A stretch of DNA of 64,000 nucleotides from the NCBI RefSeq assembly GCF_039539965.1, contig NZ_BAABED010000001.1, positions 2,542,001 through 2,606,000 on the forward strand, given 5' to 3'. Shown here in pieces: positions 18,579 through 27,951 of the stretch; within the stretch, counting starts at the first letter, position 1; each line of letters begins with the position of its first letter. The translations under genes and the position numbers were made by a program. The notes beneath the pieces are model-generated. The model was not told the DNA's origin. It searched no databases and saw only the letters and a program-made list of their open reading frames with translations. Source of the stretch: Arthrobacter methylotrophus (lineage in GTDB: Bacteria; Actinomycetota; Actinomycetes; Actinomycetales; Micrococcaceae).

Positions 18579-19393
18579 TTGCTACTCTCTTTCGTCATGA
18601 ATATGCCCGGGACGGGAATCCGTCACCCGGGCATACCGAGCTATGTTGAATCGCCAGGGACCCTGCAGACGTTTGCCGTCGGGCATCTTGGGTTACAGGG
18701 CACCGGTCCCTGAGATCCTCTCCCGCGGTCCCAGCGAGGTCTGACGCTGCCTTGAGTGCTGTAATTCTCAGCACCGAGGCTCCGCCGATAGCGTTATGGA
18801 ACGTGACGTCACCGAACCTCAGGCAGGCCACACGTTGCAGGTACTGCTTCGTTGCTGTCCCCGCCGGCGGTCTCAATGCGGAAAATCTTTCCTGCACATT
18901 ACTTTTCAGCACGTCCGGGAGGCTTTCCAGAGAAAACAGTGAAAAGAAATGCACTTCTTCGCGTATTCTCAAGATAGACAGCATTTCTACGTCCGGAAGG
19001 ACTGCGATCTCATCTGTTGATGCACTATCCGTTATCGGTGCGATAAAACTGTCAAAGGACAGGTCCGCAGGCATCTTGACAGCGGCGGTCTCCTGGAGGA
19101 TGACAGTCGCCTCAAGTTCGGCGAGCCTGGCACCGAGGCAGCGGTGGTTGCCTGATCCTAAAACCAGGCCCGGAGACGCAGAGGACCCCCGCAGACCGGT
19201 CTCCAGACCCGCCCGTGGAGCCGGGGAGGGGTTCGTCCGGCAGCTGGAGGATTTCGACAAGCATGTCCTCAGACGGGCCGATGCCGTTCTCGAGGACTGA
19301 TCGCATGATTTTGTCCGATTCCGACGAGAACTGGGCCCTTAGCTTGTTTCACCCGACGAGACCGTCAGACGGCCAGGCGAGATGGGGCCTGGC
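18579..19393. other. Stretch between pntA and P450 with little coding content
   Basis: About 800 bases. Apart from the P450 fragment at 19090-19170 and the hairpin at 19371-19394, no gene is recognised. A minus-strand frame covers part of it (LRFGDVTFHNAIGGASVL and neighbours), but it lacks a start and any family resemblance. Confidence 0.5.
19090..19170 (-). pseudogene. Cytochrome P450 heme-loop fragment
   Basis: Minus-strand translation GLVLGSGNHRCLGARLAELE followed by ATVILQE matches the heme-binding loop and L helix of a bacterial P450, including the Cys ligand. The flanking sequence is unrelated. It differs from the loop of the intact P450 next door (FGMGIHQCVGQHAARL), so it derives from another P450 gene. 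Confidence 0.6.
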
Positions 19394-19394
19394 C
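19371..19394 (-). terminator. Hairpin at the end of the P450 gene
   Basis: GGCCAGGC at 19371-19378 pairs with GCCTGGCC at 19387-19394, touching the stop codon of the P450 gene. It is a candidate terminator for the reductase-P450 operon. Confidence 0.45.
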
Positions 19395-20611
19395 TAGGCG
19401 AGCGTCAACCGCAGGGGCACAGAGTCCCAGCCACGAAGGGTGTTGTTGTGGTGGCGTTCGATCGGTGCGGCCAGTTCGATGCTCTTGATCCTTGGCACCA
19501 ATTGCTCCAGCAACGACGCTGCCTGAAGGCGGGCTGCGTGCTGGCCGACGCACTGGTGGATGCCCATGCCGAAGGACAGGTGCCCGGACGGGTCGCGGGA
19601 GAGGTCGAACTTGTCTGGGTTTTCCCAGCGGCGCGGATCGCGGTTTGCCGCGGCGAAGCACAGCATGACCCTGCGGCCTTCGGGGATGGTGCTACCGCCG
19701 ATGGTGACGTCGCTCGTGGTCTTGCGAAAGATCTGCTGGACGGGGGTTTCCCAGCGCAACGATTCGTCGAAGGCAACGCGCGCCAGGTTGGGGTTCCTGC
19801 GCAGCGCTTCCCACTGCTCCGGGTTGGAGGCAAAGGCATAGAGCATGCCGGAGATCCCGTAGACCGTGGTGTCCACGCCGGCCGAGAGCAGCGAGCGGGT
19901 CAGCAGCGGGGCCTGCTCGTGCAGGATGTCGCCGCGGTCGGCGGCGGCCCAGATGTCGGCGCCGAAGCCCTCAGGCTTCAAGGCGTCGCGCTGGCACTTG
20001 GCGGTGGCCCACTCGGTGTATTCGGCGGCCTTGCACTTGCCCTGCTCCACCAGTTCGTTGTCAGGACCGAGCGCATTGAAGATGTGGTCGGCATAGGGCA
20101 CCAGGTTTTCGCGGCCCTCCTCGGAGATACCGGAAGCCTCGGGGAAGAAGTTGACCGGAAGCTTCGAGCCGATGTCGCGGTGCCCATCGACCTCCACCTG
20201 CCCCCCGGAGATGGAGCCGGCAAGCAATCCTTCGATGATGCTGCCGGCCATTTCCATGCAGCCGTCCTTCATGGAGCGCAGCACCCTCGAGGACATGATC
20301 GCCTGGAGCACCTCGCGTGGTGCGTCGTGCTGCGGCGGATCCATTTGCAGCAGGCCCCGGGCACGCCACGGCTCGTTAAGTCCCACGCCGGAACCCGAGG
20401 TCAGTTCCTGCCAGTTCGCGACGGCGGCAGAGAGGTCCTCGTAGCGTCCGATCGCGTACGCGTTGTACTTGGACAAGAACACCACAGGGCCGGCCTCGCG
20501 CAGGCGCTCCTGGAACGGCAGGGGATTTTCAAGGATTTCCGGGGAGAACGGGTCATCGTCGAGGACCGGGATGGTTCCGTGGTTAACGGGGCAATTCGTC
20601 ACTGTCGACAT
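19394..20611 (-). CDS. Cytochrome P450, CYP199-like
   Basis: A 405-residue soluble P450. The I helix reads LLTRSLLSAGVDTTVYGISG, the ExxR pair lies in FDESLRWETPVQ, and the heme loop is FGMGIHQCVGQ with the Cys ligand. The overall text, such as LREAGPVVFLSKYNAYAIGR and NNTLRGWDSVPLRL, is close to CYP199 enzymes as I remember them, which demethylate para-methoxybenzoate and related acids; the RSLLSAG segment that contributes carboxylate-binding residues is kept. It likely hydroxylates or O-dealkylates an aromatic or alicyclic acid. The reductase gene upstream ends 11 bases before it, so the pair is an operon. Confidence 0.88.
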   Translation of the reverse strand: MSTVTNCPVNHGTIPVLDDDPFSPEILENPLPFQERLREAGPVVFLSKYNAYAIGRYEDLSAAVANWQELTSGSGVGLNEPWRARGLLQMDPPQHDAPREVLQAIMSSRVLRSMKDGCMEMAGSIIEGLLAGSISGGQVEVDGHRDIGSKLPVNFFPEASGISEEGRENLVPYADHIFNALGPDNELVEQGKCKAAEYTEWATAKCQRDALKPEGFGADIWAAADRGDILHEQAPLLTRSLLSAGVDTTVYGISGMLYAFASNPEQWEALRRNPNLARVAFDESLRWETPVQQIFRKTTSDVTIGGSTIPEGRRVMLCFAAANRDPRRWENPDKFDLSRDPSGHLSFGMGIHQCVGQHAARLQAASLLEQLVPRIKSIELAAPIERHHNNTLRGWDSVPLRLTLA

Positions 20612-20622
20612 GGGGGTAGCTC

Positions 20623-21639
20623 CTAAAGATCCAGCACGAGGCGATCGGTGATCGCGCGTGAGACACAGACAAACATCCGGTCGTTCTTGGCGCGCTCCGC
20701 GTCATTGAGGAGCGAGTCACGGTGCTCTGGGGTACCCCGGAGCACGCTGACCTCACAGGTCCCGCACACGCCTTCGTTGCACGAGGAGAGCACGGGGACG
20801 CCGGCGTCACTCAAGGCGGAAAGCACCGTTTCATCGGTCCGGACGGTGATGCACCGCTTGGAGAGCGCCAGTTCGAGCGTGAACGGTTCGGTCCGCACCG
20901 GGGCCGGCAGGGTTGCCGGCACGAAGCGTTCGAAGCGCACCGCCCAGGACGGCCAGGCGGCTGCGGCACCGGCTACGGCGTTCAGGAGCGGCTCCGGTCC
21001 GCAGCAGTAGACCCGTCCCCCGTCAACGGTTTCGTTCAGGAAGGTGAGATTCAGGTGGCCCAGCTCGTCCTGCGGCCAGATGGTGACTTTGTCTCCGTAC
21101 TGCGCCAGCTCGTCGAGGAAGGCCATCGAGGCGCGCGTGCGGCCGCCGTAGTGGAGGTGCCAGTCAATGCCCAGCTGTTCGGCGGCGGCGATCATCGTCA
21201 TGATGGGAGTGATCCCGATCCCGCCGGCAATGAATTCGTAACGGGTCGCCTGAGTCAGGTGGAAGTTGTTGCGGGGAGTTCCCACGGTGAGCAGGTCCCC
21301 GACGGCGAGCCCGTCATGGATGTAGCGTGAGCCGCCCTTGGAGTTCGGTTCGTTCAGCACTGCCACCTCGTACGCGTGTGCGTCCCAGCGGTCCCCGCAC
21401 AGCGAATAGTGGCGCGAGAGGGCTCCGGCGTCCGCGGTCGGGAGCACAAGTTCGATGTGTGAGCCGGGTGTCCAGTCAGGGACGCGGCCGTTGTGTGGCT
21501 CCTCGAGGCGCAACCGCACGACGCCGTCGGCGATGACATCCTTCCGCGCGACCCGGAGGCACTGGATTCCAGGGTGACCGGCAGCGGGCTTGGAGGCCGA
21601 CGAAGCGTCGACCGTGAGCGAAGCGGCATGAGTAGGCAT
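20623..21639 (-). CDS. Flavin/[2Fe-2S] reductase of phthalate-dioxygenase-reductase type
   Basis: A 338-residue electron transfer protein. Domains in order are an FMN/FAD-binding barrel with LSRHYSLCGDRWDAHAYEVA, an NAD-binding domain with FIAGGIGITPIMTMI and VYCCGPEPLL, and a C-terminal plant-type ferredoxin with the cluster motif SSCNEGVCGTCEVSVLRG plus a distal Cys (RMFVCVSRA). It moves electrons from NADH to an oxygenase, here almost certainly the adjacent P450. The start is taken at the ATG before PTHAASL; the longer upstream frame runs through the promoter and is rejected. Confidence 0.9.
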   Translation of the reverse strand: MPTHAASLTVDASSASKPAAGHPGIQCLRVARKDVIADGVVRLRLEEPHNGRVPDWTPGSHIELVLPTADAGALSRHYSLCGDRWDAHAYEVAVLNEPNSKGGSRYIHDGLAVGDLLTVGTPRNNFHLTQATRYEFIAGGIGITPIMTMIAAAEQLGIDWHLHYGGRTRASMAFLDELAQYGDKVTIWPQDELGHLNLTFLNETVDGGRVYCCGPEPLLNAVAGAAAAWPSWAVRFERFVPATLPAPVRTEPFTLELALSKRCITVRTDETVLSALSDAGVPVLSSCNEGVCGTCEVSVLRGTPEHRDSLLNDAERAKNDRMFVCVSRAITDRLVLDL

Positions 21640-21685
21640 ATGACGATCATCCGTGCAAAGCACCGCTGTAATCAATCTCACATAA

Positions 21686-21702
21686 CTTATCAAGGCGATA
21701 GC
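21686..21702 (-). promoter_or_regulatory. LysR-type box upstream of the reductase-P450 operon
   Basis: CTTATC-AAGGC-GATAGC, containing the T-N11-A core TATC-N5-GATA, lies about 50 bases upstream of the reductase start. Almost the same element followed by CCAC occurs at 34845-34861, so both may bind one LysR protein, most simply the one at 31956-32858. Confidence 0.5.
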
Positions 21703-21757
21703 CACAGATGTATGCCCCGGAACTTGACAGCAATAAGCGAGGATCTGCGGACATGAC

Positions 21758-21796
21758 AAAGTCCCCTTCACCACTGGTTGTGGTGAAGGGGACTTT
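21758..21796 (-). terminator. Strong terminator after the acyl-CoA operon
   Basis: Perfect 17-base inverted repeat: AAAGTCCCCTTCACCAC and its exact complement around a five-base TGGTT loop. It lies 24 bases past the stop of the minus-strand acyl-CoA dehydrogenase and ends in a short T-run, so it is a good intrinsic terminator for the eight-gene operon. Confidence 0.85.
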
Positions 21797-21819
21797 GAAC
21801 CACCTTAAGCCTTGCTCCG

Positions 21820-23049
21820 TTACGCGGTGCGTCGCGCGCGCTGGCGCTTCAGCTCATTGCGGGCCAGAGCGTTCTTGTGCACCTCGTCGGGGCCGTCGGC
21901 GAACCTGATGGTGCGCGCATAGGCAAACGCCGAGGCCAGGAAGAAGTCCTGCGAGAGCCCGCCGGCGCCGTGGACCTGAATGGCCTTGTCGAGGATCCAT
22001 TCAACGGTTGACGGGGTGGCGATCTTGATGGCCTGGATCTCGGTGTGGGCGCCCTTGTTACCCACGGTGTCCATGAGCCAAGCGGTCTTGAGCACCATCA
22101 GGCGCAGCTGCTCAACGCGGACTCGGGACTCGGCGATCCAGTCGCGGATCACGCCCTGTTCGCTCAGCGGCTTGCCGAAGGCAACGCGCTCGTCGGCGCG
22201 TTCGCACATCATCTTGATAGCGCGCTCTGCCATGCCAATGGCCCGCATGCAGTGGTGGATGCGGCCGGGGCCCAGACGGGCCTGGGCGATGGCGAAGCCG
22301 TCGCCCTCCCCGCCGATAAGGTTGGTGGCGGGAACCCGCACATTGGTGAACACGATCTCGGCGTGGCCGCCGTTGTAGTGGTCCTCGTACCCGAAGATCT
22401 TCATGGCGCGCTTGACCTCGACGCCCGGGGTGTCCCGCGGAACCAGGATCTGGCTCTGCTGGCGGTGCCGTTCGGCGAGGGGATCGGTCTTGCCCATCAC
22501 GATGAAGATCTTTGCGTTGGGATTCATCGCGCCCGTAATAAACCATTTGCGACCGTTGATCACATAGTCGTCGCCGTCACGCACAATGCTGGTCTCCACG
22601 TTTGTCGCATCGGAGGAGGCTACGGCCGGCTCCGTCATGGCGAAGGCCGAACGAATCTCACCCTCAAGCAACGGCTTGAGCCACTTTTCCTTCTGCTCTT
22701 CGGTACCGAACTCGGCGAGCAATTCCATGTTGCCGGTGTCCGGGGCCGAGCAATTCAGTGCTGCCGGCGCAAGCGTCCGACTGCGCCCTGTGATCTCGGC
22801 AAGCGGGGCGTACTGCACGTTGGTCAGCCCTGCCCCTTCTTCGCCCGGCAGGAACAGGTTCCAGAGCCCGCGGCGGCGCGCTTCGGTGCGCAACTTCTGC
22901 AGGATCGGCGACTCCGACCACGCGTACGGGTTCTCGAGGTTTTCCAGCTCTTCCTGGTATGCCGCTTCGGCCGGGTAGACGTGCCCGTACATGAAGTCGA
23001 CGAGCTCCTTCTTCAGAAGCTCAGTCCGCTCGTCTGTTGAGAATTCCAT
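21820..23049 (-). CDS. Acyl-CoA dehydrogenase, ACAD10/11-like
   Basis: A 409-residue flavoprotein. It has the FAD and substrate segments AFAMTEPAVASSDATN and INGRKWFITGAMNPNAKI, and the stretches ARLGPGRIHHCMRAIGMAE and ARTIRFADGPDEVHKNALAR typical of the ACAD10/11 group. Mammalian ACAD10/11 and the bacterial Lva system process 4-hydroxyacyl-CoAs: a kinase domain phosphorylates the hydroxyl and the dehydrogenase domain eliminates phosphate. Here the kinase is a separate gene ending one base before this one. It is the last gene of the operon. The subgroup call is from remembered sequence patterns and is an inference. Confidence 0.88.
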   Translation of the reverse strand: MEFSTDERTELLKKELVDFMYGHVYPAEAAYQEELENLENPYAWSESPILQKLRTEARRRGLWNLFLPGEEGAGLTNVQYAPLAEITGRSRTLAPAALNCSAPDTGNMELLAEFGTEEQKEKWLKPLLEGEIRSAFAMTEPAVASSDATNVETSIVRDGDDYVINGRKWFITGAMNPNAKIFIVMGKTDPLAERHRQQSQILVPRDTPGVEVKRAMKIFGYEDHYNGGHAEIVFTNVRVPATNLIGGEGDGFAIAQARLGPGRIHHCMRAIGMAERAIKMMCERADERVAFGKPLSEQGVIRDWIAESRVRVEQLRLMVLKTAWLMDTVGNKGAHTEIQAIKIATPSTVEWILDKAIQVHGAGGLSQDFFLASAFAYARTIRFADGPDEVHKNALARNELKRQRARRTA

Positions 23050-24135
23050 CTATTTGTACTCCTTGAGTGAGTCGAGCCCGAGCCCCAGCAACAAAGGCAC
23101 AGTTCTGCCGCTGTCTTCGAAGCCCGCGCCAACCGTCTGGCGATTGATGTGTCTGAAGCGGACGCCCTCGGAGATCCCCGCCAGCTTGAAGCAGGCCAGT
23201 CCCAAATAGAATCCGAATCCGTCGAGTGTGCAGCCGCTCTGCGCCTCGTAGAGCCCCATGATCTCTTCCGCGGACGGGTATCCCGGCGCCAGCGTCACGT
23301 CGTAGGTGGCTGGGTCCGTCGATTCCCGGGCTGCCACGATCCTTGCGCGGCGCTGATACGTCAGCATGAGCGCCAAATCAAGCAGCGGGTCCCCGAGCGT
23401 GGCCATCTCCCAGTCGATGACCGCTGCCGGCAGATCATCCGCACCCATCAGCACATTGTCCATGCGGAAATCGCCGTGGACGATGCCCGAGTAGGACCTG
23501 GACGGGACCGCAGCAGCGAGCTTGTCGTAAAGCTCCTCGGCACCGGGAAGATCGCGGGTAAATGAGGCGTCAAGTTGCGTCTTCCAGCGCTTCACCTGAC
23601 GACCGAGGAAACCCTCCGGCCGTCCGAAACCGCCCAGGCCGACGTCGGAGGGATCCACCCGATGCAGCTTCGCCAGGGTGCCCACCAGCTCCGTCGCGAT
23701 GGCCCGTGTGCGTGGCGCCCCGAGCGGCATGATTTCCTCGGCATACCTGAACGGCACACCCTCGACCCGCTCCATGAGGTAAAAGTCGGCCCCCAGGACC
23801 TCCTTGTCACCGCAATAGGCGATCATGTTCGCAACAGGGACGTCCGTAGCACGAAGTGCATCAGCAATGGTGTACTCGCGGCGCATGTCGTGGGCGGTCG
23901 CCATGATCGTACCCAGCGGCGGGCGGCGCACGATCCATTCATGAATACCGTCAGTCAGTACATAGGTCAGGTTCGACTTCCCGCCCTCGATCAGGCTGGC
24001 CGAGAGCTCCCCGGCTACCAACCCCGGCACTTCGTGGTTCAGCCAGTCCCGGAGCCGCACCAGGTCCAGCCCGGTCGGCGACACCGGGTTCGCGCCGACA
24101 CCATTGGCAGCTGCGCTCCTCATCGTTTCACTCAT
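23050..24135 (-). CDS. Phosphotransferase family protein, ACAD10/11 kinase-like
   Basis: A 361-residue kinase of the aminoglycoside phosphotransferase fold. It has the glycine-rich GGKSNLTYVLTDG, a conserved VRRPPLGTIMATAHDM, the catalytic loop IVHGDFRMDNVLMG and the metal-binding VIDWEMATLGDPLLDLALML. This type is found as the N-terminal domain of ACAD10/11 and as LvaA in levulinate degradation, where it phosphorylates 4-hydroxyacyl-CoA. The adjacent ACAD-like gene supports the same two-step role here. The ATG overlaps the stop of the binding-protein gene upstream. Confidence 0.88.
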   Translation of the reverse strand: MSETMRSAAANGVGANPVSPTGLDLVRLRDWLNHEVPGLVAGELSASLIEGGKSNLTYVLTDGIHEWIVRRPPLGTIMATAHDMRREYTIADALRATDVPVANMIAYCGDKEVLGADFYLMERVEGVPFRYAEEIMPLGAPRTRAIATELVGTLAKLHRVDPSDVGLGGFGRPEGFLGRQVKRWKTQLDASFTRDLPGAEELYDKLAAAVPSRSYSGIVHGDFRMDNVLMGADDLPAAVIDWEMATLGDPLLDLALMLTYQRRARIVAARESTDPATYDVTLAPGYPSAEEIMGLYEAQSGCTLDGFGFYLGLACFKLAGISEGVRFRHINRQTVGAGFEDSGRTVPLLLGLGLDSLKEYK

Positions 24136-25253
24136 GCCCGTGCGAACTCCGGAACGAGCTGTTCGTAAGTGATATCGCCCTTCTTGACGCTTCCGAAGCG
24201 CAAAGCCAGATCTGCCATGCGCTCAACGGTCTCCCTTGGCGCTTTGAACATCGGCTTGAGGTTTGGTGCCACCTGGTTCACATAGTGGTCAACGTAGGCC
24301 GCGGCGATTTCAGGCGCCTTGCCGCCAAGTCCGCTGGTGTTCAGCAGATCGGCCGCCGCCTTCTTGTTGTTGACAATCCACTGGCTGCCATCGTCCTGGG
24401 CTGCGAGCCAGTTCCGGACAAGCTCCGGTTGCTGCTGCGCCGTTTCCTCGCGGACGGCGATCGCGACGACTGCCTGGTTGCGCATCAGGTCGGGGGCGCT
24501 CGCTTCGGCGAAGTCGATGAGGACCGTTCCACCGGACTCCTTGGCTACGAAACGCGTCGCAGTCCACTGGACGGTGACGTAGGCGTCGATGCGATTGGCG
24601 GTCAGGTTCGGGATGCCTTGGGCGGTGGGACCGACGGCAAGAACCGTGACGTCGCTGTACTTCATTCCTGCCAGCTCAAGGGCGAGCTTCAATTGCAGGT
24701 CGCCACCTGCGCCCACGGAAGATACACCGATCCTCTTGCCCTTCAGGGAGCGGATCTTCTCCTCGAAGCTCGCGTCAGCTCCCGGCCAGCTGGAAGTCTT
24801 GCTGCCGACGATCCCATACGTGGTTTCGACTGTGCGGAAACCGGCAAGCACCGGACGTTTGCCTTTGGAGCTGTTCGCGTGGGTTGCCATCAGCAGCAGG
24901 GTGTCGGAGGCATATCCATCGACGGCGCCGGCAACCAGCAGTTGGAATGCCTGGACTCCACTTTGGGGGCTGAGGTGCTTGGGGACATCAAGTTTGTGCT
25001 TCGCGTAGTCCTTGTTGCTCAGGTTGATCGCATCAAGGAAGTACGCATCGCCGGGAAACGCCGCAACGGCGAAACTCTGCGGCTGGCCGGCGGCGGCAGC
25101 ACCGTTACCGCTCCCACAGCCCGCCAACAACGAGGCCGAGCCAAGTGCCGCTGTCCCAAGGCCGAAATACTTCAGCAGCGAACGTCGCGAGACGCCGCTG
25201 TCCAACGCCAGCAGATTCCCCAAGGGCGATCGGCTGTTCTGTGACTCAAACAT
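24132..25253 (-). CDS. ABC transporter substrate-binding lipoprotein, NMT1/TauA-like
   Basis: A 373-residue exported protein. The N terminus has a twin-arginine-like signal (SRRSLLKYFGLGTAALG) and a lipobox (SLLAGC), so it is likely a Tat-exported lipoprotein. The mature part resembles nitrate/sulfonate/thiamine-precursor-type binding proteins (SLKGKRIGVSSVGAGGD, GIPNLTANRIDAYVTVQW). The start is set at the ATG before FESQNSRSP, preceded by AGGAG. The partner permease is at 32995 and the ATPase at 35071, in other operons of the same region. The ligand is probably the growth substrate of the pathway. Confidence 0.88.
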   Translation of the reverse strand: MFESQNSRSPLGNLLALDSGVSRRSLLKYFGLGTAALGSASLLAGCGSGNGAAAAGQPQSFAVAAFPGDAYFLDAINLSNKDYAKHKLDVPKHLSPQSGVQAFQLLVAGAVDGYASDTLLLMATHANSSKGKRPVLAGFRTVETTYGIVGSKTSSWPGADASFEEKIRSLKGKRIGVSSVGAGGDLQLKLALELAGMKYSDVTVLAVGPTAQGIPNLTANRIDAYVTVQWTATRFVAKESGGTVLIDFAEASAPDLMRNQAVVAIAVREETAQQQPELVRNWLAAQDDGSQWIVNNKKAAADLLNTSGLGGKAPEIAAAYVDHYVNQVAPNLKPMFKAPRETVERMADLALRFGSVKKGDITYEQLVPEFARA

Positions 25254-25318
25254 TTCTACTCCTGTGTAGTTTTGAGGCCGGATGGCCTGAACCGGGCGCG
25301 CGGCCCGCAGTGTCTTGG

Positions 25319-26335
25319 CTATCGGTCGTTCCTGGCGTGTTCCATGACCTCCCGGCCCACTGTCTTTCCATCGGCGAGCCGCTGGAGGGCTTCGGGCACG
25401 CCGTCCAAGGTGAATCTTTCGCTGACGAAGGGATCGATTGCCCCGGAGTCCGCCAGATGGCTTAGCTCCTTGTGGCATTCATCGACCGCGGCCGGGTTCT
25501 TGGTGTTGTACAGGCCCCAATGGATGCCGATGATCGAGTAGTTCTTCACCAATGCGTGGTTCAGCGGGGCGGACTGGATCTCACCGCCGGCGAAGCCGAC
25601 CACAATGATCCGGCCCTCGAACGCGATGCATTTGGTCGAGCGCTGGTAGGTCTCGCCGCCGACCGGGTCGTAGATGACGTCCGCGCCCTTCCCGCCGGTG
25701 AACACCTTGACCTGCTCGACGAAGTCCTGCGTCCGGCGGTCGATGACCAGGTCGGCGCCGAGCTTTCTGGCATATTCGGCCTTGGCCTCGCCGCCGACCA
25801 CGCCGATCACCTTGGCGCCGGCAGCCTTGCCGAGCTGGATGGCGGCACTGCCCACCCCGCCTGCTGCGGCGTGGACCAGCAGCGTCTCGCCGGGCTGGAT
25901 CCGGGCCAGCCGGTGCAGGCCGAACCAGCCGGTCTGGTATCCGATGAACAGGCAGGAGGCCTGGGCGTCGTCGAGCGAGGCGGGCGCCTGGTGCACCTTG
26001 TCCTGGTCCATCAGCGCGTACTCGGCGAATCCGCCGTACGGAAGCGTGGTCAGGCCCAGTACCCGGTCGCCCACCGCGGCGCGGGTGACGCCAGGACCCG
26101 TGGCCACGACTTCGGCGCAGACTTCGCGTCCAGGCGTGAAGGGCAGTTCCGGCTTGACTTGGTACACGCCCCGGCACATCAGGACATCGGGGAAGTTCGC
26201 CGCGGAGGCCAGGACGCGCACGACCAGCTGGCCTTCGCCCGGGACGGGTACGGCGCGTTCGACAAGCTGCAGGGCGTCGACGGGTTCCCCGAGTTCGGTG
26301 ACCGACCACGCCTTCAAGGTGCTGGGGATCGACAT
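25319..26335 (-). CDS. NADPH:quinone oxidoreductase family protein (MDR superfamily)
   Basis: A 338-residue medium-chain dehydrogenase/reductase without zinc ligands. It has the GroES-like N domain (LPFTPGREVCAEVVATGPGV) and a Rossmann domain with LLVHAAAGGVGSAAIQLGKA. Close relatives reduce quinones or enoyl/enone double bonds. Located between the carboxylase subunits and the binding protein, it may reduce an alpha,beta-unsaturated CoA ester or ketone of the pathway. It starts three bases after the biotin carrier stop. Confidence 0.88.
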   Translation of the reverse strand: MSIPSTLKAWSVTELGEPVDALQLVERAVPVPGEGQLVVRVLASAANFPDVLMCRGVYQVKPELPFTPGREVCAEVVATGPGVTRAAVGDRVLGLTTLPYGGFAEYALMDQDKVHQAPASLDDAQASCLFIGYQTGWFGLHRLARIQPGETLLVHAAAGGVGSAAIQLGKAAGAKVIGVVGGEAKAEYARKLGADLVIDRRTQDFVEQVKVFTGGKGADVIYDPVGGETYQRSTKCIAFEGRIIVVGFAGGEIQSAPLNHALVKNYSIIGIHWGLYNTKNPAAVDECHKELSHLADSGAIDPFVSERFTLDGVPEALQRLADGKTVGREVMEHARNDR

Positions 26336-26338
26336 GGC

Positions 26339-26562
26339 CTACTCCGCCGCGAATTCGACAAGTGCCTGGCCAGCAGAGACCGTGTCGCCCTCCGACACGT
26401 GGATTGCCAGCACTGTTCCCGCGTCCTCCGCGATGACGGGGATTTCCATCTTCATGGCCTCAAGGATCATGAAGACGTCGTCTTCCTCGACCCTGTCACC
26501 CGGTCCCACCAGGATCTTCCATACGCTGGCACCCATTACTGACTGGATTGTCTCTGCCATGC

Positions 26563-26566
<4 letters not shown>
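26339..26566 (-). CDS. Biotin carboxyl carrier protein, minimal
   Basis: A 75-residue biotinyl domain with the biotinylation site EAMKMEIPV. It has no Pro/Ala-rich N-terminal extension, so it is a bare carrier like those in actinobacterial and archaeal acyl-CoA carboxylases. It shuttles carboxybiotin between the biotin carboxylase and carboxyltransferase encoded just upstream. Its start overlaps the biotin carboxylase stop by four bases. Confidence 0.92.
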
Positions 26567-27939
<1,373 letters not shown>

Positions 27940-27951
27940 GGTTCCGTCCTC

